From positions 1-38,244 of the forward strand of contig JAHLLB010000044.1 in the NCBI GenBank assembly GCA_020444425.1: a stretch of 38,244 nt of DNA, in the 5' to 3' direction. This document shows, one piece after another, positions 23,661 to 35,200 of the stretch. Source of the DNA: a bacterium (lineage in GTDB: Bacteria > Electryoneota > Electryoneia > Electryoneales > Electryoneaceae). How positions within the stretch are numbered: position 1 is the first letter of the stretch; each line of letters starts with the position of its first letter. Under the pieces are notes generated by a model. The model worked only from the letters and a program-made list of their open reading frames with translations, did not search any database and had not been told where the DNA came from. The position numbers were made by a program, and so were the translations under genes.

Positions 23661-24758
23661 TCACACTTCACGGCTGATGAGATAATCCGCCCACGCCGCG
23701 AGCAACGCCCGGTAGCGTGTATCCGGCAACACATCAAGCTGCGTCTGCGCTTCCTCGATGTACCGCCGTGCCCGCTCACGAGTCTGTTCCACTCCGCCCC
23801 GGCGTTCGATGATGTCGATCGCCCGCTGAATGTCAGCCTGGGACGCCTGCAAGTTGCCCAAGGTGGACGCGAGGAAGTCGCGTTCCCCGGGATCGGCGTC
23901 GGTGTAGGCGTAGTGAACCAGCGTGGTGCGTTTGCCTTCACGGATATCGTTGCCCACCGGCTTGCCGGTCTGTTCCGGGTTGCCGATCACTCCGAGAATG
24001 TCATCCTGCAGCTGGAACGCCGTGCCGCACAAGCTGGTAAATTCAATCAGCCCCTTCACCTGTTCGTTGTCCACATCGAGCCGGTTAAGCCCGATCAACG
24101 CCCCCGCTTCCGCGCAATACCGGTACAACACGCTGGTTTTTTTCCACAGCATGTCTTCAATGTCAGCGATGGTCAAGCTGCCCAGCGGCATCTGGCAGAA
24201 TTGCACGTCGAGCAATTCACCGGACACCAGCAGGTTGAGCACTTCGTTGTCCAGCCGGTCAATCAGATGCAACGCGACTCTCGGATCGAGCCCGTTCCGT
24301 TGCGCCAATTCCACCAGCAGCGCGATCGACCAGCCGTGCTGCACATCCCCGGCCAGCACCGCGACACTGATCCCGTAGTGCCTGTGTTCTTTCTCAGGCA
24401 GTTCGGGATGCCGTTCGCTCGAAACCTGCCGGAAACGTTCATGCACCGTCGCCCCACCGCGCCGGCGCTCATCCCGGTCGATGATGTCGTCATGGACCAA
24501 CGTCCACGTGTGAAACAACTCCACCGCCGCCGCCGCCGGCATCGCGACCGCGGGATCGCCCCCCACCGCTCCGCAACTCCAGAGCAGAATCGCCGGCCGG
24601 AGCCGCTTGCCGCCCGAGGTGGTGTACAAAATTGCCGCGTCGCGGAGGTCATCCGGCGCGAACCGGGATTGGTACCGGTTGTCGCAGACGATTTTGCGGA
24701 CATCTTTCGCACAGACGGAAAGTGCGTCCAGGAACTCAGTTCGTGAAATACGATGCAT
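23661..24758 (-). CDS. Polyprenyl diphosphate synthase (isoprenoid chain elongation)
   Basis: Trans-prenyltransferases condense isopentenyl diphosphate with allylic diphosphates using Mg2+ bound by two Asp-rich motifs. This 365-residue protein has the first motif as LVHDDIIDRDERRRG (D90, D91, D94), and GGKRLRPAILLW (49-60) binds the substrate diphosphate. The second motif is FQLQDDILG (D252, D253), with G where farnesyl synthases usually have D, as in several geranylgeranyl or longer-chain enzymes. W85, five residues before the first motif, is bulky and would favour short products; the chain length is therefore unclear. It lies alone, convergent with sulfatase 4. Confidence 0.9.
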   Translation of the reverse strand: MHRISRTEFLDALSVCAKDVRKIVCDNRYQSRFAPDDLRDAAILYTTSGGKRLRPAILLWSCGAVGGDPAVAMPAAAAVELFHTWTLVHDDIIDRDERRRGGATVHERFRQVSSERHPELPEKEHRHYGISVAVLAGDVQHGWSIALLVELAQRNGLDPRVALHLIDRLDNEVLNLLVSGELLDVQFCQMPLGSLTIADIEDMLWKKTSVLYRYCAEAGALIGLNRLDVDNEQVKGLIEFTSLCGTAFQLQDDILGVIGNPEQTGKPVGNDIREGKRTTLVHYAYTDADPGERDFLASTLGNLQASQADIQRAIDIIERRGGVEQTRERARRYIEEAQTQLDVLPDTRYRALLAAWADYLISREV

Positions 24759-25002
24759 GGATTTTCCGGGAATTCGTTGAAGATGTGGGAAGGTAGGCCA
24801 TCACCCCAGGACGCGCAAACAGGAACGGATTCCACGATACCCCGAGCACTGGAATATGTGCTGAATCCTGGACCGGGCGTTCGCCGGGCGTCTCCCCCCT
24901 ATCCGCAGCAAGATGACCGATACGCTTGACAGCTTTTCGCCTGCCGTTTAGTTTCCCCTAACATCACACGCTCATCATCCGATGAACGCAGGGGACAGAT
25001 TC

Positions 25003-26913
<1,911 letters not shown>

Positions 26914-26917
26914 CACG

Positions 26918-27916
26918 TTGTTGGTCAGGACCGAGGACGCCGGACGGGATGCGTACCGTACACTTGATCCGCCTGTATGGCTGCACTCCATGCGGCACCG
27001 TCTGCTGGGCTATCATGACACCGGCGAGCCTGGCCCGGCCATGCTCATCATCGCCTGCCTGCACGGCAACGAAATCTCCGGCGGTGATGCCACCATGCGC
27101 GTGCTGCACACCCTGCGCAGGGGCACCAGTCCCTTCCGCGGCAGCCTGACTGCGGTCATCGGGAACGTACCCGCCTACGAAGCCCGCCTGCGTCTCATCG
27201 ATGAAGACCTGAACCGCATCTGGACACGGGAAAACGTCGACGCGATACTCGCCAACGGTCCGCGTAGCGTCGAACAGAAACAGCTGTTTGAGCTGCGCAC
27301 CATACTCGACACCCTTGGCGCATCCACCGGCCCCGACCAGCGCTACCTGCTCGACCTGCACACCACTTCCGCCGCCAGCGCGCCGTTCATCGCGCACGCC
27401 GGCAATGGACGCGCACGCGACATCGTCCGAAACATTGGCGCCATCGAAGTACGCAAGGTTACCGATTACCTGGACGGTATGCTGGTGAAACACACCAGTG
27501 AACTGGGCTGGGCTTCGCTGGCCTTCGAAGCCGGTTCGCACCTGCAAGCCGATTCGGTGGACATTCACGAAACAAGCATCTGGCAGGCGCTGAGCACCGC
27601 CGGAATGATCGAATGGGACCGAATCCCGTTGCGAGTCCGCGCCCGGAACGCCGAGACGCAGCCCGCCAGCGAGACCAATCCGCCGGTCGAGGTGATTCAT
27701 CACCACGTCATCGAAACCGGAGACAATTTCCACATGCGACCCGGTTTCGCCAACTTCCAGCCGATCAACGCGGGCGAAGTGTTGGCCGAAGACAGAAACG
27801 GCCCGATCACCTCTACGGTGTCAGGCCGGATCTTCCTGCCGTTGTATCAAAATGAAGGGCGCGACGGTTTCTTCATCGTCCGTGATGTTGGAGTGAACGG
27901 TCAGGACGAGGCCTGA
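26918..27916 (+). CDS. AstE/aspartoacylase-like zinc deacylase
   Basis: Succinylglutamate desuccinylase/aspartoacylase proteins remove acyl groups from amino acids with one zinc ion. This 332-residue protein has the zinc pair H49 and E52 in ACLHGNEISGG, the DLNR signature (D97-R100 in LIDEDLNRIW) and the third ligand H148 in LLDLHTTSA. A Glu in LAFEAGSHL (E204) is the expected catalytic residue. About 70 extra C-terminal residues (VIHHHVIETGDNFHMRPGF) form a beta domain. The start is a TTG four bases after the ligase stop, with GGGAG seven bases upstream; TTG at 26921 is possible. The tight pairing implies one pathway. Its last 16 bases overlap the end of the convergent TetR gene. Confidence 0.82.
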   Translation: MLVRTEDAGRDAYRTLDPPVWLHSMRHRLLGYHDTGEPGPAMLIIACLHGNEISGGDATMRVLHTLRRGTSPFRGSLTAVIGNVPAYEARLRLIDEDLNRIWTRENVDAILANGPRSVEQKQLFELRTILDTLGASTGPDQRYLLDLHTTSAASAPFIAHAGNGRARDIVRNIGAIEVRKVTDYLDGMLVKHTSELGWASLAFEAGSHLQADSVDIHETSIWQALSTAGMIEWDRIPLRVRARNAETQPASETNPPVEVIHHHVIETGDNFHMRPGFANFQPINAGEVLAEDRNGPITSTVSGRIFLPLYQNEGRDGFFIVRDVGVNGQDEA

Positions 27917-28506
27917 TCGCTGTACAGCCCGTGCTCCAGCAGGTCCAGCATCGCGGTCAACTTCTTCTCCTGAAACTCCTCGTTGCTCACGCCCGGGAAG
28001 TAGTCGCCGATCATTGAGCCGAGCATGTGTGGAAAAATCAGCATGCAGTCGATGAACAGGCCGATGAAGAAAGGGTCCTTGAGGCGGAATACGCCGTCCT
28101 GCGCGAACTTCGTCAGCCGCTCGTAGAATTCGGATGGGACGAAATTCGTGTCGTACATCCGCTTCAACGTTTCCGGTTCCTGCAGCATGATGCGCTGTAC
28201 CAACTTGAGATAGAGCGGATTCTGCTGCATCAACTGTTCGTACATCTCCAGCGACTTACGCAACCACTCCCGCGGCTCTTCCTCGTCTTCGCTGATCATC
28301 GAGATCGCCGCAACCATCGGTTCGGTGGTTTCGGTCACCACCTCCCGCAGCAACGTGTCGCGGTCGCCGTACAATCCACGCACAACGCCAACCGTGACCC
28401 CCGAATCCCGGGCGACATCTTCCAGCTCGGTAATCGCGACGCCGTATTTCGCGAAACGCCCTAACGCCGCGTCCAGTATCTGCTTCTGCTGATCCTGCTG
28501 TGTCAT
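27901..28506 (-). CDS. TetR family transcriptional regulator
   Basis: A 201-residue protein with a TetR-type helix-turn-helix at about residues 8-50: ILDAALGRFAKYGVAITELE, then ARDSGVTVGVVRGLYGDRDT. The usual KGxxYxxFxxK consensus is altered to VGVVRGLYGDRDTLL, so this is a divergent member. A C-terminal domain with several helices should bind a ligand or dimerise. It is tail to tail with the deacylase, overlapping by 16 bases. sfsA lies upstream on the same strand with a 109-bp gap. Its target could be the ligase/deacylase operon, but no operator is evident. Confidence 0.85.
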   Translation of the reverse strand: MTQQDQQKQILDAALGRFAKYGVAITELEDVARDSGVTVGVVRGLYGDRDTLLREVVTETTEPMVAAISMISEDEEEPREWLRKSLEMYEQLMQQNPLYLKLVQRIMLQEPETLKRMYDTNFVPSEFYERLTKFAQDGVFRLKDPFFIGLFIDCMLIFPHMLGSMIGDYFPGVSNEEFQEKKLTAMLDLLEHGLYSDQASS

Positions 28507-28615
28507 CGTCGTTCCAGATTGTTCTCAGATTCACGCATGGAAGAGTAGTAACGAATTGGCCGAAGCCCAACCCAAAGATACCCCGACTCAGAGACGTCCT
28601 GGCAGACTTTCGCGT

Positions 28616-29362
28616 TTAGACGATCACCGGCAAGGGCTGGTTACCCAAACAAACTCCATCCTCACGCACATCCGCGGGCAACGGAATCATGCGCACGCCG
28701 ATCTCCATCGCCTCGTAGAACCGCTTCGTGTACGCCGGGTCATACGCCACCGCCGGCGTGAAACGGTCGGCGTCGTTCCGCTGCACGGTAAACACCACTG
28801 CCGCACGTTCGCCCGCCTGCACCCGCCCGATCAGTTCGTCCAGGTGCTTCAGTCCCCGTGAGGTGACCGCGTCCGGAAACGTCGCGATCGAGCCCACATT
28901 TACCGACGCCTTGTCCGACACATCCTCCTGCACCATGGTGCAATTCTTCACCTCGACCCAGGCATCCGGACCGTCCTCGAACTCCAGCTTCAGGTCGATC
29001 CGGCTGTGTTCGCCAAGCTTGACTTCGCTACGGACAGACGTGCAGCCCTCGAAGCCGGGCAACTCGCCCGCCTCCGACAGTTCACGGACGATTTTGTTAG
29101 GTACGCCTGTGTTGACTCCGACCCACAGCGCCGTCCCATCCGGGCGGGTGATCCGAATCTGCTCGAGCGTGTACAACAGTTTCCGTTTGCCGCCGTGCGG
29201 CCCGGAGATGCGCACCGGATTGCCCTCGTCCAGCAAACCCGCCATCGAACCGGAGTTCGGGCAGTGGACGGTGAGCCGTTCCCCGTCTACCTCGACATCA
29301 GCAAGAAAACGTTTGTACCGCTTAACAAGTGTTCCGGAAACAATCGCTGCGGTGTATAGCAT
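28616..29362 (-). CDS. sfsA: SfsA (sugar fermentation stimulation) homologue
   Basis: The 248-residue protein matches SfsA, a conserved nuclease-fold protein whose E. coli version affects maltose gene expression and binds DNA; its biochemical role is unsettled. Conserved strings are GTLVKRYKRFLADV (10-23), TVHCPNSGSMAGLL, VRSEVKLGEHSRIDLKLE (the likely nuclease-like core), AWVEVKNCTMV and FPDAVTSRGLKHLDEL. The start is placed at ATG 29362 (MLYTAAIVSGTL) because the E. coli protein begins M-L at the same point; ATG 29368 is an alternative. The gene stands between a beta-barrel gene and a TetR gene, which gives no hint of a target. Confidence 0.92.
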   Translation of the reverse strand: MLYTAAIVSGTLVKRYKRFLADVEVDGERLTVHCPNSGSMAGLLDEGNPVRISGPHGGKRKLLYTLEQIRITRPDGTALWVGVNTGVPNKIVRELSEAGELPGFEGCTSVRSEVKLGEHSRIDLKLEFEDGPDAWVEVKNCTMVQEDVSDKASVNVGSIATFPDAVTSRGLKHLDELIGRVQAGERAAVVFTVQRNDADRFTPAVAYDPAYTKRFYEAMEIGVRMIPLPADVREDGVCLGNQPLPVIV

Positions 29363-29479
29363 GGTCATCCACTCAAGTTCACGTTCGATAATGACGCGTC
29401 GTTTACCCTGCGCTCCATTTGAGAGCGGAACGAAAACCAACTAGCTTAGTATAACGAGCAAATCCACACGGGTCGAATC

Positions 29480-30418
29480 ATGTTCCGAGTCATCATCAGT
29501 GCACTGTTGTTGACTGGTCTGCTACTGTCGTTTGCCGCTGTGGCAGATGATGATGAACTGTTGAACAAAAATGAATCCGCCATCCCCGTCGGACGGCCGG
29601 AGCTCATCCTGCGCAGCGGCTACATGGCGAATGTGTGGGTGCCCGCCGGCCTGGAACCGTATGAGCTGGACGATTACGGCCGCAACCTGTTTTACGTTGA
29701 GCTGGCACTGAACCACCCGCTGTTTCACCTTGGCGAGATGTTCGACATCATCAATGTGCCCAGCTTGCGGCTCGAAACCAACTTCGGCTACACGTCCGAG
29801 TCGGAAGGCTATTACGAAGTGATCCCGGACGTCGTTCGGATTGTCCCGTATGTGCGCGCTTCCACCTGGGTCACCATGCTCGAATCCTTCTCGGTGCGGT
29901 ATCGCGTCGAACGCTTTGACGCGACACTGATCAACCCCACCCCCGGGTCCGACTCCACACTGTATGTCACCAACGAAATGCGCGACATCGAGATCGGCTA
30001 CCTCTCCGAAACCAGCAACCATGACCTGACATACGAAATCGGCTACTACTACAGCGAGATCAACTGGCCGGAAGTGTACCGCATCTCGCAGTGGTTCGTG
30101 GAAACACCCCGCGTCAAGGACTGGGGCATCAGCATGCACGGTGCCTACGGCGCCCTGCATTTCACCGGCTGGCCGACGAAATACGGACTGCACACGCAAG
30201 CCGTGCTGCGTGTCGGGCAGGTAATGGGGCTGGATCTGCGCTTGAATATCGAACACCCGATCAGCAAAGACTGGTCGATCGGCGTGCAGGCGGACGGCAG
30301 CTACCGCTACATCGCAGGTTACAACCACCAGTACGCGGACTACATCCACACGAATGATTCCAACCCGTACGACACTCGCTTCCGGATCAACCTGTACACC
30401 GTATTTGTGCTGATTTGA
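29480..30418 (+). CDS. Putative outer-membrane beta-barrel protein, unknown function
   Basis: Not recognised at family level. The 312-residue product has a signal peptide (MFRVIISALLLTGLLLSF, ending AVA-DD). The rest consists of strands with alternating aromatic residues: NLFYVELALNHPLFH, YEIGYYYSEINWPEVYRIS, GAYGALHFTGWPTKYGLHT. It ends in NLYTVFVLI, a terminal hydrophobic residue compatible with barrel insertion but not the usual Phe. Its stop is only six bases from the stop of the convergent tamA gene, with no terminator between. It is the same size and type as the protein at 2258-3166; whether they are paralogues would need an alignment. Confidence 0.65.
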   Translation: MFRVIISALLLTGLLLSFAAVADDDELLNKNESAIPVGRPELILRSGYMANVWVPAGLEPYELDDYGRNLFYVELALNHPLFHLGEMFDIINVPSLRLETNFGYTSESEGYYEVIPDVVRIVPYVRASTWVTMLESFSVRYRVERFDATLINPTPGSDSTLYVTNEMRDIEIGYLSETSNHDLTYEIGYYYSEINWPEVYRISQWFVETPRVKDWGISMHGAYGALHFTGWPTKYGLHTQAVLRVGQVMGLDLRLNIEHPISKDWSIGVQADGSYRYIAGYNHQYADYIHTNDSNPYDTRFRINLYTVFVLI

Positions 30419-30424
30419 GCGTGC

Positions 30425-32251
30425 TTAGAACGCGTGCCCGATGGAAATCTGGAAGGCGCCGGGATCTTCGCCCGGTTTCGGGAAGATGTTGAAGCCGTAG
30501 TCGAGACGGAACAGACCGATCGGTGTTGTGAACCGTAAGCCCACACCCGGGCTGTGCCGCAAGTCGTCGAAACGCAGCACATCCGTCTGTTCAAACACGT
30601 TCCCCACGTCGTAGAACGCCACCGCCCCGAACCAGCGCCAGAGGTGCTGACGGATTTCCAGCACGTTCCACGCCAGCTTCGCCCGGCCACCAAGCGGAGT
30701 GCCGTCGTCCCCGTCCACCGGACCGAGGCTGCGGTACGGGAATCCGCGCAGCACATTGGGTCCGCCGGCATAGAGACGTTCACTCAGCGGGATGTCGCTT
30801 AACCCACCGCCGGCATCAACCCAGCCGCCTTCGATGTTGGTCGCGAGCACGGTCCCATCCCGCAACGGGAAGAAGACGCGGTAATTGACCCGAGTCTTGA
30901 AGAATTCGTTCGTGCTGCCGAGGAATTTCAACGCGTATTCATTGACCACGCTGCCGAACCAGCCCTTCGTCGGGCTGAACGGATCGTTACGCGTGTCGTA
31001 GCTCAGCGTCTGACTCAGCGAACGAATGCGTGGGCTGGTTTCTTCGTTGAAATCGAAGACGTCAATGTTGGTGTACTCGGCGTTTTCATGACGGTACGAC
31101 ACGGTAAAGAAACCGCGCTGAAATACCCTGCGGCTTAACGCCACTTTCCCCTGGTACCGGGTGTAATCGTAGCTGGGTTCGTTGCGGTACTCGCCAGTCA
31201 ACGTGACGTCCGTCGTCCAGTGAAAGCCGAGCGTCCACGGTTCCTTGTACGACAGCTCGACGCCACGGTCGATGAAACTGAGCCACGTTTCCACACCCGC
31301 CGCGCGACCGGTGCCGAAGATGTTCTCGTTGCGCACACCGACACGTCCGCGCAATTTCTCCAGCGTCGCGTAACCAACGGACGACGTGAACAGAATGGGC
31401 GGTCTCTCGACCACCTCGATCAGCACATCCTTGCTCGTCGAATCGCCGGTGATGCTCTCCTCCTGCCGGACAAAGACGCTGCGGAACAGGCTGGTTTCAT
31501 AAAGGTTCCGCTGCGTGGTCGACAGCGCAGAATAGTCGAGGATTTCACCGCTGCTGAACGTCAACTCCCGGCGCACGACGAATGATTTCGTGTTTGTAAA
31601 GCCGGACATGACAATCTGCCCGACCCTGAATTGCGTCCCCTCGGTAACCGAGAGATCGATGAACGCTTCCTGGTTCTGCTTGTCGACCATCACCGCCGGA
31701 TTGACACTGGCCTCGAGGTAGCCCTGTTCGGCGTAGCGGCGCACAATGCGTTCCGACCCCTCACGGTTCTTGACACGGTTCAACGGATCGCCGGGCTCGA
31801 TACCGAACTGGTCGAGCAGGTATTCGTCGCTGAACGCTTCATTCCCGAGCGGCATCACATCTGTGACGTAGGTGCGCGGCCCTTCCTCCAGCGTGATGGT
31901 GATCTTCGCCTCGTGATCCGAGGAATCGATCTCGACGTTGTGGCTCAGCACCTTCGCTTCCAGCCAGCCATGCTGCTGATAGTACAGCTCGATGTAGCCG
32001 AGGTCTTCCTCCAGTATGTGCGGGTTGTATTCCACATCATTGAAGAAACCGAAAACGCCAGTCGGGCGCATGATCATCATCGGCAACAAGTCGGTGCTGC
32101 TGACATTCTCATTGCCAACGAAAACGACCTTGCTGACGAGAATCTTGTCTTTCTTGCCGTTGTCTTTCGCCTGCAGGATGAGTGGTGTCAGCACACTCAA
32201 CAACAAGGCGAGCAGCAGGATAAGGGGCGATATGTGACGGGCGCGGGTCAT
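30425..32251 (-). CDS. tamA: TamA/BamA-type Omp85 outer-membrane protein
   Basis: Omp85 proteins insert and assemble outer-membrane proteins. The 608-residue product has a membrane-targeting N-terminus (about residues 6-28), roughly three POTRA domains between about 37 and 265 (VSKVVFVGNENVSSTDLL, TYVTDVMPLGNEAFSDEYLL, QFRVGQIVMSGFTNTKSFVV), then a 16-strand-type barrel. The lid-loop motif LRGF is at 501-504 and the final residues are IGHAF. Its ATG overlaps the tamB stop (ATGA), so it is coupled to tamB and named TamA by context and POTRA count; a BamA identity is less likely. Upstream tamB, downstream the barrel gene at 30418. Confidence 0.9.
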   Translation of the reverse strand: MTRARHISPLILLLALLLSVLTPLILQAKDNGKKDKILVSKVVFVGNENVSSTDLLPMMIMRPTGVFGFFNDVEYNPHILEEDLGYIELYYQQHGWLEAKVLSHNVEIDSSDHEAKITITLEEGPRTYVTDVMPLGNEAFSDEYLLDQFGIEPGDPLNRVKNREGSERIVRRYAEQGYLEASVNPAVMVDKQNQEAFIDLSVTEGTQFRVGQIVMSGFTNTKSFVVRRELTFSSGEILDYSALSTTQRNLYETSLFRSVFVRQEESITGDSTSKDVLIEVVERPPILFTSSVGYATLEKLRGRVGVRNENIFGTGRAAGVETWLSFIDRGVELSYKEPWTLGFHWTTDVTLTGEYRNEPSYDYTRYQGKVALSRRVFQRGFFTVSYRHENAEYTNIDVFDFNEETSPRIRSLSQTLSYDTRNDPFSPTKGWFGSVVNEYALKFLGSTNEFFKTRVNYRVFFPLRDGTVLATNIEGGWVDAGGGLSDIPLSERLYAGGPNVLRGFPYRSLGPVDGDDGTPLGGRAKLAWNVLEIRQHLWRWFGAVAFYDVGNVFEQTDVLRFDDLRHSPGVGLRFTTPIGLFRLDYGFNIFPKPGEDPGAFQISIGHAF

Positions 32252-35200
32252 TTCCAGCGGATCTCGTTCCAACGAACCTTCAACTTCAAATCCACACTGC
32301 CCTCGCCTTCCTGGTTCGTCTCGCCGGTGATCGTCCAGTTTTTCGAGAGGAAATAGCTGATGCGGATGGAATTCTCGTTGAAGCCGTCCACGTTGGTGAT
32401 GTACGTAATCTCCGCGCGGTTCGAGATTTCCTTGGTCGCGAGCAACGTCGCTCCGCTCTCCTCCGGCGCGAACAGATTGCCCTGCACACTCACCTGCTCC
32501 AGCCCGAACGCGCTGCCGACACGCGAGCCGACATAGCTGGACACCGCCCGTCCTGCCAGCGAACCCGCCTGGCTGCCGATGCCGGTATCGCCAGCGTGAG
32601 GCGTGCCGAACGTGAGCAACGACAGAATACTCGACTGCTCGAGGTACGGGTCCGACGTCAACTCGATCTTCGCACTCTTCGCGTTGCCGGTGATCATCAG
32701 CGTGATGTTATACTCGTATTGTTCACCCTGATCATAGTCGATCACCCTACTGGTCGCGATGATGTTGAGGTACGGGTTGATGTCGCGCGTGTCGACGAAA
32801 TCGATCACCCCTTCCTGGATACTGAACTTGCGGTCGAGGTACATCACGTACCCCTCATCCAGCGAGACACGTCCAGTGATAATCGGGTCACTGATGGTGC
32901 CAATAACACCGATATTCGCGTCCATACGAATCTTCGCGAGGTTGTTGTCGACCCACAGATTGTCCGCTTCACGGAGGCGGACATTCAGCTCGATGTTCTC
33001 CGCGATCTCATTCGGTTTGCGGATTTGACGCACCGGCTGCGCATCCAGTGAGCGCATGATCGTGTCGATGCGATAGTCGCGCGTGTAGCGTGTTTCTCCC
33101 AGCCGGATGTCGCCGCTGATGACATGACGGTTCTGCTCGTTGGTGTTGAAATTCAACGTCATGCCGTCCAGTGAAACCTCGAGATCTTCCTGTTCATAAT
33201 GGATGTTCGTGCCACGTACCCGCAACGCGAAGAACGGATAGTCTTCCTTCAAATCGACCCGGCCGTCCACGATTATCTTACCGTCGTCACCGTACCGCGC
33301 GTGCAAGGTGTCAATCACGACACTCTCATTGTCCAGCGACAACTGAAAGTTGCCATTGTACAGCACGTCGTTCATCTGGTTCATCTTGAACCGAATACCA
33401 CGCCCCTTCAGTTCACCCTTTATTCTCGGCAGACCGGTGTCGCCTTCTACTGTCGCACGACCGGACAGCACCCCCTGGAAGTCCGTTATGTCCGGACTCA
33501 ACTGCTGGGCCATGTTCAATGGCAGACCGGGCAGATCCAGCTCAGCGCGATACCCGTCCTGCGCGTAGTTCGCTTCCAGCCGCATTGCGACCCTGTTGTC
33601 CACCTTCAGCGCCGTGTGAGCGGACACCTCGCGCATGTCATGAAGTGTCGCCTCGCCGTCGATCTGGAAATAGTGGTCGAGGGCCGTTGCATTGATCTTC
33701 TCGATGGTCAACACGGTGTCGTACTGCGTCACCCGGATGGTGATACCGTCAATGGACGGATTCCCCTCACCCAAATCGACACGCGCACTGTCAACGCTGA
33801 TTTCGCCGAGGATCAGTGGCCTGGTTAACGTGCCGGACGCGTGGTACGATATGCTGAGCAGACCGCCGACGCTGAGCCCCTCCGGCATGACCTGATTCAG
33901 GAACGCGATGTCGACATCGTCACCGACTACCTCCGCGCTCAGCTTGCGCGTTTCCGAAACCGCCAGTCCGGTCGCCGTACGATCCAACGGCAGAGTGACA
34001 GACGCAGTCAACGGCGACGACTGCTGAAGGATCAATCGCAGGTCGGTTTGGACACGGGCGGTGTCCAGATCGACCGTTGCCCGCAACGTGTCAACCGTAA
34101 AATCCGCCGCCCGCAATGAGTCGAGGATCAATTCCAACCTGCCGTGCGGGTTGGTCGCGGATCCTTCGAAACTCAGATTCGCCGCCAGCATACCGCTGAC
34201 CCCGGAGATGCCCGGATGCACACGTGGCAGATCGGCAAGGTTGATCCGCCCACCCTTGCCGGTCACACGGAACTGCTGGCTGTCGAGCAGGGCAAATTCC
34301 AGCCGCAGCCGTCCATCGCCCTGTTGTCCGAAGCGCAGCTGCTGAGACGTGGAGTCCTGTGTTACGCTGGGTTTAGCGTCTTCATCGTCTTCATCATCGC
34401 CACGGTCCCGGCGTTCACTGCTGAACCACAGCGCCAGTTCGCCGTCAGCGTTTTCCAGGTCGTAGTTGCCCTGCAACGTGATCCAGCGTTCATCGCGGAA
34501 CACCTGCAGTTTCGTCAACTCGACCCGTTGGTTGCGCATCCGGACCCTGGCTTCGAGCGAATCAGTGACCACGTCGCCATACCCAAGCGCCTCACCCTGA
34601 ATCTCCACCGAACCACGCAGGTCCGGCACCTTTCCGCTGACTGCACCCTGGTACCGGAAGCTGCCATGCAGGTCGCTGAGCCCGAACGGTGCGGCGCTGG
34701 AGTCGATGGGCGCGATTTCACCCGAGAGATGCGATTCGTTGACGACCAGTCCGCTGCTGTCGAAGCTGACATCCGCCAGCAGGCTGTCCACCGGGAAGTT
34801 CTGGTACGTGATCCCGGAGCTGGACACCGTCGCGGTAATCAGGGGATTCTTCATATTACCCCGGAACCGGCCGTTGCCCGACAACGACCCCGTCAGCCCT
34901 TCAACGCCCAATGGCCCCGCCAGCTCCACCAGGCGCGGCACATCCATCTTGAAGCTGCCGTCCACGGCGTTCGTGTTGATGCTGGCCTCGGCATTGATCA
35001 CCGTCTCACCGCGCCGGAACGTCACCGACCCCTGATGGTTCGAGTAATTCACATCCAACGCATATTCTGCGACCAGACCGCGCGGTTCCTGCACGTTCGC
35101 CGCGAGGGACGCATCCGCCTGCAACGACCACGGCTGGCTCAACGGGCCGGAGGAGGTCAACTGACCGCCAACCGTACCCTCTATCCGTTGCAGACCGGCT

